A DNA stretch of 64,000 bases from Bedellia somnulentella (GCA_963576735.1 OY755177.1:18290001-18354000), one strand, 5' to 3'; counted from the stretch's first letter, positions 1 to 11,167 are shown. Numbers and translations: made by a program. Notes: generated by a model from the sequence alone, not told the origin.

Positions 1-1135
1 TGCACATTGAATACGACCTTAGTTTTCTCATCCGACCCTATTACATCAATCAACTACTGAGTTAATAAAGCGATTAGCGATAATTACCGAACAGAATTTA
101 CATTAATTAGTAAAGTTTAGATGTTTTACAAATTTAATACGGGCAACTTGTAGCTCTATTTTCGCGGTCAACGACCCCGGTTTAACAATACAAAATGGCG
201 GTGCACGTCACTGCAAAATTAAAACTTTATTTTTAATTTTCTTCTCTACCAATGCTTCTTGGATGAAAATTGCTTGACTTTATATGTGCAACTCAGACGT
301 AATTAATCTTTTATGGTTTTATCTACGTTAGAAATAAACAAAGAAAGCGTACCTGACAAAAATTTTCATACTGCAAATAAAATCCAATGTTCTTTCGCTG
401 CTTTCTACCAAAATTTAGATTGAATTTGAAATTTAATATACAAATCAAACTTTATGGCAAATATGAATTAACCGCCATGAACCATGAGTTTTGTTTATAA
501 AGTGTTAGCAAATGCTCAAAGAGGAAGAGTAATATATTATAGACAAGGAATTTGTGAAATAACGATTTGGCTTGAATTTGGTATTCTGAAGAATCAAATG
601 ATACATAAGAATTTTTATTTACCGAACAACGCTTATTTCAGATTTCCTACGAAATTAACCGCGTGTAAATCAACTTTATTTGCTCAGCAATTTATCACGC
701 AAATGTGCAAATAAGTTACATCATTCGATCCCACAAACTCATATGTATGAAAAAGTATACAAAATTCTCACTAGGTATATCTTTTTTGTGAAAAAATGTT
801 AAAACATTTATCCACCCTTCATTAGCAATGTACCATGTCGCTTTTACAATTGATAACTTATTTGGAGAATTACGAATTCTGGGTTTGTAAGTATTTTTTA
901 AGTGTGTGAAGGTTTGCTGTTGCACGAGATAATTTTACACGTACGTTTTCATAACATACCTATGATAAGTTGGTAGTAGATAATAATAAAATTTACCAAT
1001 GCAACCATCTTGCATACCCGCATTTTTTCATAATATTTAGATATTATATTTAACATTTGGGTAAGTAAAGAAAGGAAGAAATTAAATAAAATATATATTT
1101 ATAATCAATAATGTCTTGGCAATCTTCTATCTATA
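1..1135. other. AT-rich non-coding stretch, no gene seen
   Basis: Only short chance reading frames occur (484-714 plus strand, 716-925 minus strand). They have no recognisable motif, no matching codon pattern and no neighbour that would support a gene. No repeat family described elsewhere in the window was recognised here. Confidence 0.5.
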
Positions 1136-1604
1136 TCTATAATAATAAGACTGTACCGAGGTCAAAACTGTACATTGAAGAAAAAAAATAAAAACCGGTG
1201 AAATATGTTTAATTTTCGATATTGAAGCCAAATTTGCGCATTTTGAAAAAAATGTCTATCTGTCTGTCTGTCTGTATATCCGGTCATCACGTTAATTCTA
1301 CCAAACGGACGTTGATCAAATTTAGTATGAATGTAGCTTATACACCTGGCCAATATATGGAATATATTTTATCCCTGATTTCGCAAGGGTTCCCACAGGA
1401 GCATAAAAAAACATAACTTTTATATGGCTCCCCATATTTACACGATTTATTTTTTCATCGAACGACTTTATCAGACATTAATAGTCTTTTTGGAAAAAAT
1501 AAGGGTTTTATCAATTTTCACCAAAATAAATGCCCATTTAATTGTTTGTCAATAGTATGACTACTAGATATATAACTTATCAAAATTTTGACATCAACAC
1601 TAAA

Positions 1605-1680
1605 GTCTTCGTGGCGTAGTGGTATACCGTTTGGTTAATACAAATCCTAAGAAGACCTAGGTTCAAATCTCAGGGATCAT
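1605..1680 (+). repeat. tRNA-like sequence (SINE head or tRNA relic)
   Basis: An A-box-like TGGCGTAGTGGT (from 1612) and a B-box-like GGTTCAAATCT (1660-1670) have tRNA spacing. T runs follow within 30 bases. I could not draw a good anticodon stem, so this is probably a retroposed tRNA-derived head and not a working tRNA. It shares ATACCGTTTG with the tRNA-like segment at 6118. Confidence 0.5.
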
Positions 1681-2254
1681 ATTCTTTTTGCGATTTTTTT
1701 TGCTTTTTTTATCTTAGAATAATAGGAAGCAATATTCCTTCTTTTTCACATTCAACTATGCGAATATGTATGAATAAAGATAATTGAAAGTATATTGTAC
1801 GAACTTTGCGTATTCATTTGGTAGATCTGAGAATATGTTTATAACTTTTATTTTTTAAGATTTTTTAAATTAATATTCCCATAGATATATTATGCTATAC
1901 TTACGTATAAATTAATATTTTGTTTAAGCCTCAGAATGCATAGTTTGTAAATAATAGCAAATATCTCAATTTTAATTTAGTACCGCCATCTATGACTGAT
2001 TGGCTACAATCTATCACACATCACCAACGGTCAGTGTAGGGGCATTTTGAACATAGAAACTTGGTACAAAATGGTTTATTTCATGATTTTTATGAACGAT
2101 TAAAAAGGTGTTCTGGAACTCACCCCCTAAGGGATTGAAATATAGTAAACATATGTTTTACATTTCTGTATCTAGAATTTTGAAACTTGATGCGATTGAC
2201 TGATATAACCACTACAAAAAGGAATATATGTAATTCATCTATCAATCATTCATG

Positions 2255-2425
2255 AGTTCATCAACGGCTCTTAATCCCAAAAAAAGGTAGCTTCAGAAAT
2301 AGTAATTCATCATCCACATAGAAATAATGATCATCCACTTATGGAATTTGAATAGGGAAAATGTAGTTAAATGGGTCTCCAACTGCATCGCCCAATAATC
2401 ACTTAAAAAGCCTTAATGTTCTTTA
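2255..2425 (-). repeat. Decayed S1 copy
   Basis: Degenerate match to the S1 3' part (GGCTCTTAATCCC, GGTAGC) and a clearer match to its middle (GGGTCTCCAACTGCATCGCCCAA). It sits inside the Helitron at 1136-2522, so it was carried or inserted there long ago. Confidence 0.55.
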
Positions 2426-2548
2426 TATCTATTACAACGCCCGCGGGAATATAAATATAAAAAAACAGAAGTTAAGAAAGTGCTTTGGTTTCACGCGGAC
2501 ATAGTCGCGGGCAAAAAGCTAGTATGAAATTTACATTTAAGTAAACAA

Positions 2549-2941
2549 CTAGTGGGTTACCCTGGCGCGACTACGTCGCGTCCAATAAAATGAGTTTATT
2601 TGATAGATAGATAGATGAAATTTTCCGACCAATCACAGCGCAGCTCTTTTAGTGAATTTTTCTAAATGGGCGGTTTGAAAAAATTCCGACCAATCACAGC
2701 GCATCTCTGATCGACTAAAGTTTGCGTGCGCTTATGAAACTCAAGCAAAGTCTATGGGCCAAAATCGAAACTTTGAAATTCTGTAACAATTAACTTAATC
2801 CAGTTACATCAGATGTCTGAATTTTGTGCACTCCACGGCCGCGAACTGTACAAAACGATACCTGAACCAAATTTCTAGCTTAACTCATCGCGTCACAGGC
2901 TTCCGGGCAAGAAAGAGGCTTACAGAAATAATATATAAAGA
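2549..2941 (-). mobile_element. Non-autonomous Helitron, 393 bp
   Basis: Read on the minus strand it starts TCTTTATATATTATTTCTG after an A and ends CTAG (2549-2552) before a T. A hairpin with stem CGCGAC/GTCGCG (loop three bases) lies about a dozen bases inside the 3' end. These are all the structural marks of a Helitron end. Internally TTCCGACCAATCACAGCGCA occurs twice, 61 bases apart (2623 and 2684). It has no coding capacity. Confidence 0.75.
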
Positions 2942-3941
2942 TAATACAAAACAAAATAGTTTGCTTTCATCATAGTTTCTTTATTTTATAGTTATTAGTA
3001 ATAGGAGATAACAATATTTTTGTGATTCTTATATTTTTTAGCTAAATAAGCTGATCTAGTAAATATTTTGAAGCCATATAAATAACAAACACAACGAAAA
3101 GAGTAAAAGTATTCAAGCCTTTTAGTAATTGTCCTTTCACCGACAATAGGTATTTCACTTCAAAAGGTTATCGTCACTTTACTTCTAGAAGTGGTTAAGG
3201 AAGTTTGAAAGCAGAAATTGGTGATCCTATTTTCAGATAAAAGAATATAGGAAGGTTTTATAATGAGTCAAATCCTCTTTCGAGACCCCATGACAGGCTA
3301 ATATATAGCTAATGGTATCCATGTAGCAACTTGAGTTCCTTAAATTTATATTTAAGTATTTCCCTTGAAAATGTATGAAGAATATAGTACGAGTATTAAT
3401 TAATAATATTTTTTATCACTACTTGATATCACATCCGATTAAATGAATAAAACTGCCAATATATTAATTTTTTTCATTGTCCTTAAGAGCGCTTCTTTCA
3501 CTAGAATTCTTGTGGGTATTAAACTTGAAAATTAAAATAATTTCTGTCTGTTCAAAGTCTAATAAACAAAAAAAGGCCTAATGTTATCTTCATAAAGAAA
3601 ACTGTAAAGCTATAAGGTCATTGTCAATAAAACTTATTTACATTACATTTATTTAAAGCTTCTATTTCAGAATGAAAACATTTGACATTAACGCCATCTA
3701 GGCCACAACATTGAAACTATCATGCAAGCGTAAATAGTACGTAAGTAAATTGATTCGCTCCCAATGAGTAACAACCGATTATTGATTAGCATGAAAGATT
3801 ATAGGCTTTCAAATGTGCATATGAAAATTATCCTTGATCCGATGAATAAATAACTTGTTGCTTTACCTTGTCACAATTTAGTTAATGATATACTGTTCTG
3901 TTTATAACATAAAACTAACTTTCTTAAGCCTTTTTATAAAT
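2942..3941. other. AT-rich non-coding stretch, nothing recognised
   Basis: No open frame of note and no match to the repeat families seen elsewhere in the window. Confidence 0.45.
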
Positions 3942-4115
3942 GCATACATACATACATATACTCGCGCCATTAGTTCCCATTGAGGTAGGCAGAGACTATC
4001 GATCGCCACTTTGTACGATCCTGGCTAACCTCTCTAGCTTCATTTACATCTAAAATCTTTTCATAATGCTCTTATATTCTTTATACTTCGGACGCCTGCC
4101 TTTTTGAGCACACTC
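3942..4115 (-). mobile_element. LINE-T 3' fragment
   Basis: 5'-truncated copy. On the minus strand it holds the codons for the protein end (KAGVRS-like, then EAREV-type region) followed by the tail block CTCTGCCTACCTC and a CATA-type microsatellite in plus-strand reading (3942-3960). Frame is damaged. Confidence 0.85.
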
Positions 4116-4162
4116 GACATCGATAATTGCTTATTAATGTAGGCAAAACAGACATAGGAAAT

Positions 4163-4286
4163 ACATACATACATATACTCACGGCATTAAATCCCTAAAA
4201 GGGGTAGCCAGAGCTGAGAAATTATAAATTCCTCAGCCACTTTTGGAAGTTGAGTGGGGAAAAGATGGTAGAATAAAGGTTGACAT
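4163..4286 (-). mobile_element. S1, 5'-truncated, with target-site duplication
   Basis: Carries the 3' half of S1 only. It is flanked by the direct repeat ACATAGGAAAT at 4152-4162 and 4287-4297. Truncation with a clean duplication shows insertion by reverse transcription. Confidence 0.85.
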
Positions 4287-4609
4287 ACATAGGAAATCTA
4301 CAGATATACTCAAATGCAGTGATAGTCTAAGTGTCTAAGCCGCCACTAGAAGCCTTAGATGATGTCTCAATCCAATAGTCTATTGTTCTGTCCAACATTC
4401 ATGTAGCTATATTAAAACGTAAACTCAATGTAGCAATTATCAGTGATTACACGTGGTGAGATCTAAACAATAGTGCTAAATATCGAACAATTATGCGATC
4501 AACGTTGGGTTATTATGTGCCGCGTAACAGTGATGTTCATCTCCTGCGCTTGTGTTTACATTTAACAAATAAAAAAACCGGCCGTGTGCTCGCTCACGAA
4601 GAGTTCTAC

Positions 4610-4722
4610 TCAAATATCCCTAAAAGTGGTAACGAGAGCTTCTGAATACGAAATTCCTCAGCCACATTTGGAAGTTCAGTTGGGGAAAAGATTGTAAAAT
4701 TAAGGTTTTTTGTGATGGGTCA
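4610..4722 (-). repeat. S1 fragment, decayed
   Basis: Matches the S1 3' region through GGTTTTTTGTGATGGGTC but lacks the (TATG)n tail and the 5' half. Confidence 0.7.
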
Positions 4723-4950
4723 CTGGAATTGTCAACAGTTTAACTATTAAGTTCATAGATTATAGCCTACCCAGCTAGCGCGAACGACCTTTTAACTAGA
4801 TAACGTGTGGTGTAAAACTGCCATCTCTTTCGCACTTAGATATTATCATATAAATCATCTCATTCTAACCGACAAAGTAACGATAAAATAACGCTCGTGT
4901 AAGGCCTCCCCAAGGATGAGAAAACATGAATGCGATATTTAGCCGACTTA

Positions 4951-5088
4951 CGCCCGATTTCTGAATTTAGTATTCCAGCTGAGAACAACTTAAGTATCGT
5001 TCTGTCGCATTGAAATCTTAACAACTGAATGAGACAAAACGATACTTAAGTCGTTCTCAGCTTGAATTCTCAATTCAGAAAGCGGGCG
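4951..5088. mobile_element. Fold-back MITE, about 138 bp
   Basis: Nearly the whole element is an inverted repeat. The left arm starts CGCCCGATTTCTGAATT and the right arm ends AATTCAGAAAGCGGGCG; arms of about 55 bases match with a few differences and include AACTTAAGTATCGTT on both sides. There is no coding sequence. The target duplication is unclear, so the superfamily is not assigned. Confidence 0.75.
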
Positions 5089-5222
5089 TTTGAATAAAAC
5101 GTACTCTACCTGTTATTGCCAACGTGGTGCGAGGCATCAAAAGTGTTCTCTTAACAGCTCTAGTTACACTACATTGGTATTAAATCCGTTAATATAATAA
5201 TATGGAGGAAGGAATAATAATT

Positions 5223-5602
5223 ACAAGAGTGACATGATAGTCCAGTGGGTAGAACACCCGCCCGAAAAACAGAAGGGCGTGAGTTCCAATCCTGGGACGG
5301 GCCTACTCCAATTTGTCTTTTCTAAAGTCACATGTGTGGTTAATTTATCATGGTTGCTAACGGTGAGGGAAAACATCGTGAGGAAACCCACATGGCTGTG
5401 TTGTACTTAGTCATGTGACAGTGTATTCGTACAAAACGGCGATAGGCCTGCCCCCTATCACGTGAGTACACTGTCTAAGCAAAACGTGGGTACCTTCTCT
5501 GGAAACTAGATGGCGCTTGCCATGTGAGTTCAGGAGTATTGGTACCTCTGCCAACCCCTTCGGGGATAAACGGCGTGAACGTTTATGTTATGTTTATGTT
5601 AT
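5223..5602 (+). mobile_element. S2, full length (tRNA-headed SINE)
   Basis: The best complete S2. It has A box TAGTCCAGTGGG (5238-5249), B box GAGTTCCAATCC (5281-5292), a body with TCACGTGAGTACACTGTC, the tail stem-loop CCCCTTCGGGG and (TTATG)n. The direct repeat GAATAATAATT flanks it at 5212-5222 and 5603-5613. The pol III promoter is internal. Confidence 0.9.
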
Positions 5603-5742
5603 GAATAATAATTGTACGCAATAATGTGAGTTGCTTCCTAATTGCTGCATTCACTGTTGTGATTGCTTTTGATTGCATTGAGGTGTTTTGACACCGCATA
5701 TGTACTGTTACTTACTCAATTATAATCATGCATAGTTTTCTT

Positions 5743-5800
5743 ATTGAGGTAGGCAGAGACTATCGATCGTCACTAGGCACGTTCCTAACAAATATGTCTT
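5743..5800 (-). repeat. LINE-T tail fragment
   Basis: Short piece containing GAGGTAGGCAGAGACTATCG, the LINE-T end in reverse, without its microsatellite tail. Confidence 0.6.
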
Positions 5801-6117
5801 GCTTATTTAACACTTCTCAAACACTTAGAATTCCCAAGTAGCATTTTTATCATCAATCTTCAAAAAACTTGCGGGGTCGTCCTGGGCTATAATACCATCC
5901 ATATAGAATAGAATACAAAAATCTTTACTGCATATTAAAATTAAAAATGCGGTGAGAATTAAATTATTTAATATAGGTAAAATTTGCAGTCTTATCAGTT
6001 AAAAACTTAAACCATCTCTTCCAGAACATTGTCATAAAACGATGTCTAAGTTATTTTACTTGAAAACATACGATAATGTGTAAAAAGTTATTTACTGCAT
6101 ATTGTTCAAGAAGACAA

Positions 6118-6190
6118 TCCTCTTAGCTCAGAGGGCGGAATACCGTTTGAAATGCTAGGGAGCGCCGACAGGATTAAAATCCAATTGCGC
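6118..6190 (+). repeat. tRNA-like segment
   Basis: A-box match TAGCTCAGAGGG (6124-6135). The expected B box is weak (GGATTAAAATCC). It probably is an old SINE head. It shares ATACCGTTTG with the tRNA-like segment at 1605-1680. Confidence 0.4.
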
Positions 6191-6295
6191 CTAAACGACT
6201 TTGTCTTTCCTTGTTAAATATATTTATATCGTAGAGAACTTAGTGACTAAACAGAGCAGAAACAAAGAATGACAATTTCTGTAAATGATTCATGA

Positions 6296-6544
6296 GCTGT
6301 GTAGTGTCGGCTTAGAATAGCACTACCCCATTTCTTCCGGTGGGTGTACGTAAGAGGCGACTAACGGTATTGGGGCTATTAAGGGATTTTTTGGGCGATG
6401 CGGTTGGAGACCCATCACCAACAACCTTTATTTTACCATCTTTTCCCCATTCAACTTTCCAAAAGTGGCTGAGGAATTTCTAATTCCTTAGCTCTGGCTA
6501 CCCCTTCTAGGGATTTACAGCCGTGAGTATGTGTATGTATGTAT
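6296..6544 (+). mobile_element. S1, near full length
   Basis: Complete from GCTGTGTAGTGTCGGC to TATGTATGTATC. It ends directly against the unnamed repeat at 6545, which also carries an S1 in its other copy (28.7 kb) but at a different point. Confidence 0.9.
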
Positions 6545-6757
6545 CTAATAATATTTATTTAAAGTTTGTGCATGTGGGCATATGTAGATTAATTTCCTCA
6601 CATGCTCTCAGAGTTGACGAAATATTACTTGCCATTGCTATTAGACCTACATGTGTAAATTCATAAATATGTTATAGCGATTTAAACAAGTCACCCAACA
6701 AAACTAGTGTTTGACAAAATGTCAGTAGATATTTTATCGATAGAGGTCTACAATCGC
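6545..6757 (+). repeat. Unnamed interspersed repeat, copy 1
   Basis: This segment reappears reverse-complemented at 28545-28717 and 28978-29012. Shared landmarks include GAGAGTGTGCTCTCA-like text near the first third, CAAGTCACCCAACAAAACTA and GAGGTCTACAATCG at the end. No frame and no visible terminal repeats; the class is unknown. Confidence 0.65.
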
Positions 6758-6809
6758 TCGAATTAAAAATTCTTCAGCCAGCCTTCAGCTGTAAATAAGA
6801 ATATTTACA

Positions 6810-7069
6810 GCTGTGTTGTCTCTGCTTAGAATAGCACTACCCCTTTTCTTCCGGTGGGTGTACGCAAGAGGCGACTAACGGTATTGGGGCTTTTTAAGAG
6901 ATTTTTGGGCGATGCGGTTGGAGACCCATCATCAACAACCTTTATTTTTACTATCTTTTCCCCACTCAAATTTCCAAAAGTGGCTGAGGAATTTCTAATT
7001 CGTTAGCTCTGGCTACCCCATTAAGGGATTTATAGCCGTGAGTATATGTATGTATGTATGTATGTATGA
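6810..7069 (+). mobile_element. S1, near full length
   Basis: Complete copy with a long TATG tail (from about 7045). Its 5' flank AATAAGAATATTTACAGCTG is shared with the S1 at 31692. Confidence 0.9.
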
Positions 7070-7640
7070 ATCAACCAATCAGGGTGTGGGGACAACTTAT
7101 TCTGATAATTCATTTTTAGCGGATTTTATTAGCAATTTTTATTCTGCACTACTTTTGATTTCCGCTCTTTTTAGTTAAGTTCTCATTTTAAATGTTAAAA
7201 AGGTAGCTACGTTTAAGTCGTAAAATTTCAAACAATTGGCGCAGGCATAGTTTTGTCTGAAGGTCATTTGACATATTTGTCATATTGATAAATTATCCAC
7301 ACATATGTTTTAAGGATAGACATATTGGTGTTATTCTAATCCGACACTATCAGCTCTTAATTATGTAAAACTAAACTTAAATTAGCAACCAAACTAATGT
7401 TTATTTTAAGCTAAATTCAACTGAAATGGTTGCCTCCATATTAATTAATAATATTAGAAGTATAAAACCCATGATTATTTTCCCGCATTTTAGTTTACGC
7501 AAGTAAGAGTTATATTACCGAGAATTTCAATAATTATTATGTGTGAGGTTGAAGGTTAAATATAATCTTGATGAGATTTCGTTATTAAATTAATTACAAG
7601 ATTCTGATAGACAACGAGCGTCGACGAAATAAATTGTTAC
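7070..7640. other. Non-coding stretch, nothing recognised
   Basis: AT-rich unique sequence without a supported frame or known repeat. Confidence 0.4.
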
Positions 7641-7651
7641 GTTATTATAAT

Positions 7652-7821
7652 CACGCGATAGGCCTGCCCCCTATCACGTGAGTAAACTGTCTAAGCAAAA
7701 CGTGGGTACCTTCTCTGGAAACTAGATGGCGCTTGCCATGTGAGTTCAGGAGTATTGGTACCTCTGCCAACCCCTTCGGGGATAAACGGCGTGAACGTTT
7801 ATGTTATGTTATGTATGTTAT
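7652..7821 (+). mobile_element. S2, 5'-truncated, with target-site duplication
   Basis: Holds the 3' half of S2 starting near CACGCGATAGGCC. The direct repeat GTTATTATAAT is at 7641-7651 and 7822-7832. The body is almost identical to the 3' half of the 5223 copy, so both are young. Confidence 0.9.
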
Positions 7822-7832
7822 GTTATTATAAT

Positions 7833-8362
7833 ATGGAATTTTAAGTGAACTCTCACTTTTGCATATCATAACTCTATCTCTTTCCTTTGATTGTTCAAAA
7901 TAGTGACGTCCCTCGGTAAGCTATGTCTCATGTAAAAAGCGAAATAAGTAGCTAGTTCCTTTAATTTCCAGCTGGTACCCATTTCTTGCTCGGGTGTTTT
8001 TAGATTTTGGAGCTACTTAAAAGATTTTGATTATGACATCGGAGATCCATAACTATGGTTTTATGACCAAGAGTTTTTTACTTTATCGTGAAAATTTACC
8101 TTTGGATGCACATAAACATGGTGAAAAATAATATTTTTTCTTGAATCATTAAAAAAGTATCATATTGTGGATACAGACAATGAAAAATTACAAATTAAAC
8201 AAACTTACCGACACATTATACACAGATCAAGTTAGCCCCAAACTAAAAAATACTTGTATTATGGGATACTAACTTAACGACATATTGAATATTACATAAT
8301 AGACATACGAGTATAAATAACATCCAAGACTAGGAAACAGTAATTTATGCTCAAAACATAAA
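7833..8362. other. Non-coding stretch, nothing recognised
   Basis: AT-rich unique sequence with no supported feature. Confidence 0.4.
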
Positions 8363-8363
8363 T

Positions 8364-8434
8364 GTTGCTCTCAGCGGAGATCAAACCCGCAACCTTCGGA
8401 CCCAAAAGCTGAACCTGTCAATCCACACGTCCAC
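8364..8434 (-). repeat. tRNA-like SINE head
   Basis: On the minus strand the segment ends in a T-arm-like GCGGGTTTGATCTCCGC around 8374-8390. The rest folds poorly. This is a probable tRNA-derived SINE relic. Confidence 0.4.
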
Positions 8435-8796
8435 GGACGTTGTCATGGTGAAAAATAATATTTTAGCTTAAATCATTACAAAATTATTATATCTTAAATA
8501 CAGATAACGAAACATTACAAATTAAGTTGAAGCTCAAAAATTATAACAATAACCACCACCGAAGTAGTTTGCAACAAATCAAAAAACAATGCAGTCCAAT
8601 ATAAGCGAGTTAAGTTATTTCAAAACGCTCAGTGTATTGAAGACGCTAGATGCCTCTCACTACGGATTGCGCAAGGCAGCTTACTCCGGTGATTATGACA
8701 TACCAAATGCCAGTTGAGTAGGGTTATACCAACTGTTTTATAAACTGTATAGTTCGTATAATCGCGAACAAGAATATCGAAAATAATGTTGAGAAG

Positions 8797-9014
8797 AATA
8801 TTGCCGTGTGCCTTAATGTCACTACCCCTTTCTACCCACGGGTGTCCTATGGCCTTTTTAAGTGTATTTTGGGCGATGCGGTTGGAGACTCCTCGCCATG
8901 GATACTTTATTTCTTCCATCTTGTCCCCTATCAATACCAAATCTGGCGACGGAGTTTCTCTCTCTGGCTACCTTTATTTGGGATTTATGGCCATGAGTAT
9001 ATGTATGTAGTATG
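8797..9014 (+). mobile_element. S1, older variant
   Basis: Belongs to the variant with GTCACTACCCCTTTCTACCCACGGGTGTC in place of the CATTTCTTCCGGTGGG type. It retains GGGCGATGCGGTTGGAGAC and the TATG tail. Two short frames across it (8786-9010 and 8806-9039) are not genes. Confidence 0.75.
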
Positions 9015-9020
9015 TTATGT

Positions 9021-9267
9021 GCAAATTCCAAAAATGTAGCTCTGGCTTTCCCTTCTAGGATTTAAAACCGTGAAGATACGTATGTTTGTATGATACTAAT
9101 AGTTATCACGCACTACACGCGCACTTTTTTTCATTAATTATCCCGGCAAAGAATAGCCCTACCCATTCATTTCCTTGGGTGTTACAATGAAGATCCATAA
9201 CCACCAACCTTCCATTTAACTTCTTAAAGTAACTGAGGAATTTCCTATTTTGTAGCTCTAATACCAG
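9021..9267 (+). repeat. Two decayed S1 fragments
   Basis: 9021-9091 matches the S1 tail region (GTAGCTCTGGCTTTCCC and a TATG-like end). 9146-9267 matches S1 from near the head (GAATAGCCCTACCC) to GTAGCTC. Both are strongly diverged. Confidence 0.5.
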
Positions 9268-9295
9268 TAATATTATACTTTTATGTTACAAAGTA

Positions 9296-9545
9296 GCGAA
9301 GAAATATATAGAGCCAATGTGGATGGGATTGTTAGTAGAGGACGGCCTCGTAAAACGTTTCTTGACCCGATAGAAAACGTTCTTATAAAGGCGGGGGTCC
9401 GAAGTGAGAATAATAAAAGAGCATGTATGAGAAGAATAATGAATGTAAGGGAAGCAAGAGAGGTTTGTCAAGATCGTACTAAGTGGCGATCGATAGTCTA
9501 TGCCTACCCCAATGGGAATAATGGGCGTGAGTATAAAAGTAAGTA
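9296..9545 (+). mobile_element. LINE-T 3' fragment with open C-terminal frame
   Basis: 5'-truncated LINE-T. A continuous frame encodes the C-terminal region: the basic stretch VSRGRPRKTFLDPIE, then KAGVRS, EAREVCQDRTKWRSIV and the usual YPNG end, slightly altered. The tail is degraded to TAAAAGTAAGTAAG. It is a dead fragment. Confidence 0.8.
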
Positions 9546-9699
9546 AGTTATATTTACTCGCAATTATCAACGGATACAGAATCTGGTACCTAGCATTTTA
9601 ACTACTAGTGTGCTTAAATAGGGTAGGTGTGAATGCGAATTGAATTATGAATATGGACATAATTTTCATTTTACATAAATAGGTACTCGTTTGTATCAA

Positions 9700-9862
9700 A
9701 AAGGTAGGCGTCCGAAGTGAGTAGAATATAAAAGCATGTATGACAAGATAGATGGCTGTAAACGAAGCTAGAGAGGTTTGTGAAAATCGTACGAAGTGGC
9801 GATCGATAGTCTCTGGCTACCCCAATGGGAACTAATGGCGTGAGTATACGTATGTATATTTG
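9700..9862 (+). mobile_element. LINE-T 3' fragment
   Basis: Starts near AAGGTAGGCGTCCGAAGT and runs to GTGAGTATACGTATGTATAT. Stops and shifts interrupt the frame. Confidence 0.8.
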
Positions 9863-9869
9863 TAAATAA

Positions 9870-10679
9870 ATAAATACAACATTATGACTAGTATTAACAA
9901 CCACTCCACCACCGTCTCGGTAACAATTAATATGTTATTAAAATTAATAATGCAAAACTATGTGCGTTATACTAGGTTGGCATGGGACCGTCGGATGCCA
10001 ATAAAAGGAGCGAATACTGCGCTGAATACCGACAAACATACTAAATTTGCCATCGTTACGAAGAGCCCTTCGCTGCATCCACTTGCCAGAATTGTGACAA
10101 TATTTACCAAATGCAAGGAGAAACAACAAACAAATACACGACCAATGAAAGATTTTATGAAATACTTCAACTACTTCAATACGATTTTCGGCATAATGAG
10201 TACAATCAGAACAAATTAATACAAATAGAGACACAGAAACTGTCATTACTGACTGGAATAGATATAAGTCATGAATTCGAACAAACGTGTTCTAAGTTCC
10301 TGCTTGCGTATTTGCTAGGCTTATTGTAGTTTGGAAACTGCACTACAATTTGGTGATGCACTACAGCGCATACACTATTTTTTTATAGAATTATCTGTCA
10401 AACCAGTTTAAAAAAATCTTTAACCAATACAAAACCACATTATTTTCAAATAACAATAGTTAACAGTTAAAAAATAATATTCCTAGTAAATAATCCTACT
10501 ACTCGTCCAGAATCCTACATCACTTAATTCAGATTTAAAAGTTTCAAAGATTCTGAGAATCTATAAGTAATTCTGCTACAAAGGCTATCCATTTAAAAAT
10601 TAGGAACCCACTGAGTGCACTTAAAAATTTCAAGTATTTCTTTTTTTCTGCCAAAAATGATCACAGTCAGAATTCTCAA
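9870..10679. other. Non-coding stretch with unsupported frames
   Basis: Overlapping frames of 111 and 100 codons occur on opposite strands around 9884-10246. Neither shows a domain, signal peptide or neighbour that supports a gene. No known repeat recognised. Confidence 0.4.
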
Positions 10680-11160
10680 AAGGGGACAAGTGCGAGTTGA
10701 ACTCGCGTGAAGAGGGTTCCGTACGATGTTACTTTAATATCATGGACTTCTTATAGGTTTTCCTATAATCTATAAGGAGAAAACTAATTTCTGTATTTTT
10801 TTCAAAATTTTAGGTTCAGTAGTTTTGGAGATAAGGGGGGAATGGTCAATTTTCGTCTATTTTCTTGAATAACTTGGAAACTATTTATTTTAAAATTACA
10901 AAAAAATACATTTAAGATCTTCTCAACAAGACCTTTTTTAAATTTTTTTCCTTCCCCTCCAAAAATTAACCCCCATATACAGATTTCATCTGCTCACGTC
11001 ACACCTCTGTGTTTGGGTCACAGGAATTGATATGTGTACCAAATTTCAACTTAATCGGTCTAATAGATTCGGAGATAATTGACTGTAAGCGACGGACGGA
11101 CAGACACACGAGTGATCCTATAAGGGTTCCGTTTTTGTATTCAGACGCACGGAACCCTAA
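10680..11160 (+). mobile_element. E fold-back element, shorter copy
   Basis: Begins with CAAGTGCGAGTTGAACTCGC and GAGGGTTCCGTACG, ends with a sequence close to GCACGGAACCCTAAAA. These give an inverted pair near the ends. Compared with the 15.4 kb copy it lacks about 115 bases after the first arm. Class not certain; no frame. Confidence 0.65.
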
Positions 11161-11167
11161 AAACTTA

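Larger units (their letters stand above)
1136..2522 (+). mobile_element. Non-autonomous Helitron
   Basis: The 3' end is diagnostic: GCGGACATAGTCGC can form a bulged hairpin, followed about ten bases later by CTAG (2519-2522) and then T. The 5' end is placed at TC 1136, preceded by A, because TCTATAATAATAAGACTGTA resembles the start of the Helitrons at 40778 and 57625; TC at 1130 is an alternative. There is no helicase frame. A CTGT-rich run lies near 1257-1276, and a tRNA-like segment and an old S1 piece lie inside. Only A-to-T target use is seen, as expected for Helitrons. Confidence 0.6.

Noticed and set aside
1257..1276. CTGT repeat as a separate satellite
   Set aside because: The same CTGT-rich run occurs inside the Helitrons at 39820 and 57625, so it is part of that element type.
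4562..4600. Start of another E element (AAAAAACCGGCC)
   Set aside because: Only a dozen bases match; GGGTTCCGTA and its partner are absent.
9884..10246. Overlapping 100-111 codon frames as a host gene
   Set aside because: No domain, no codon signal, no splice or promoter context; both strands are open, which points to chance.
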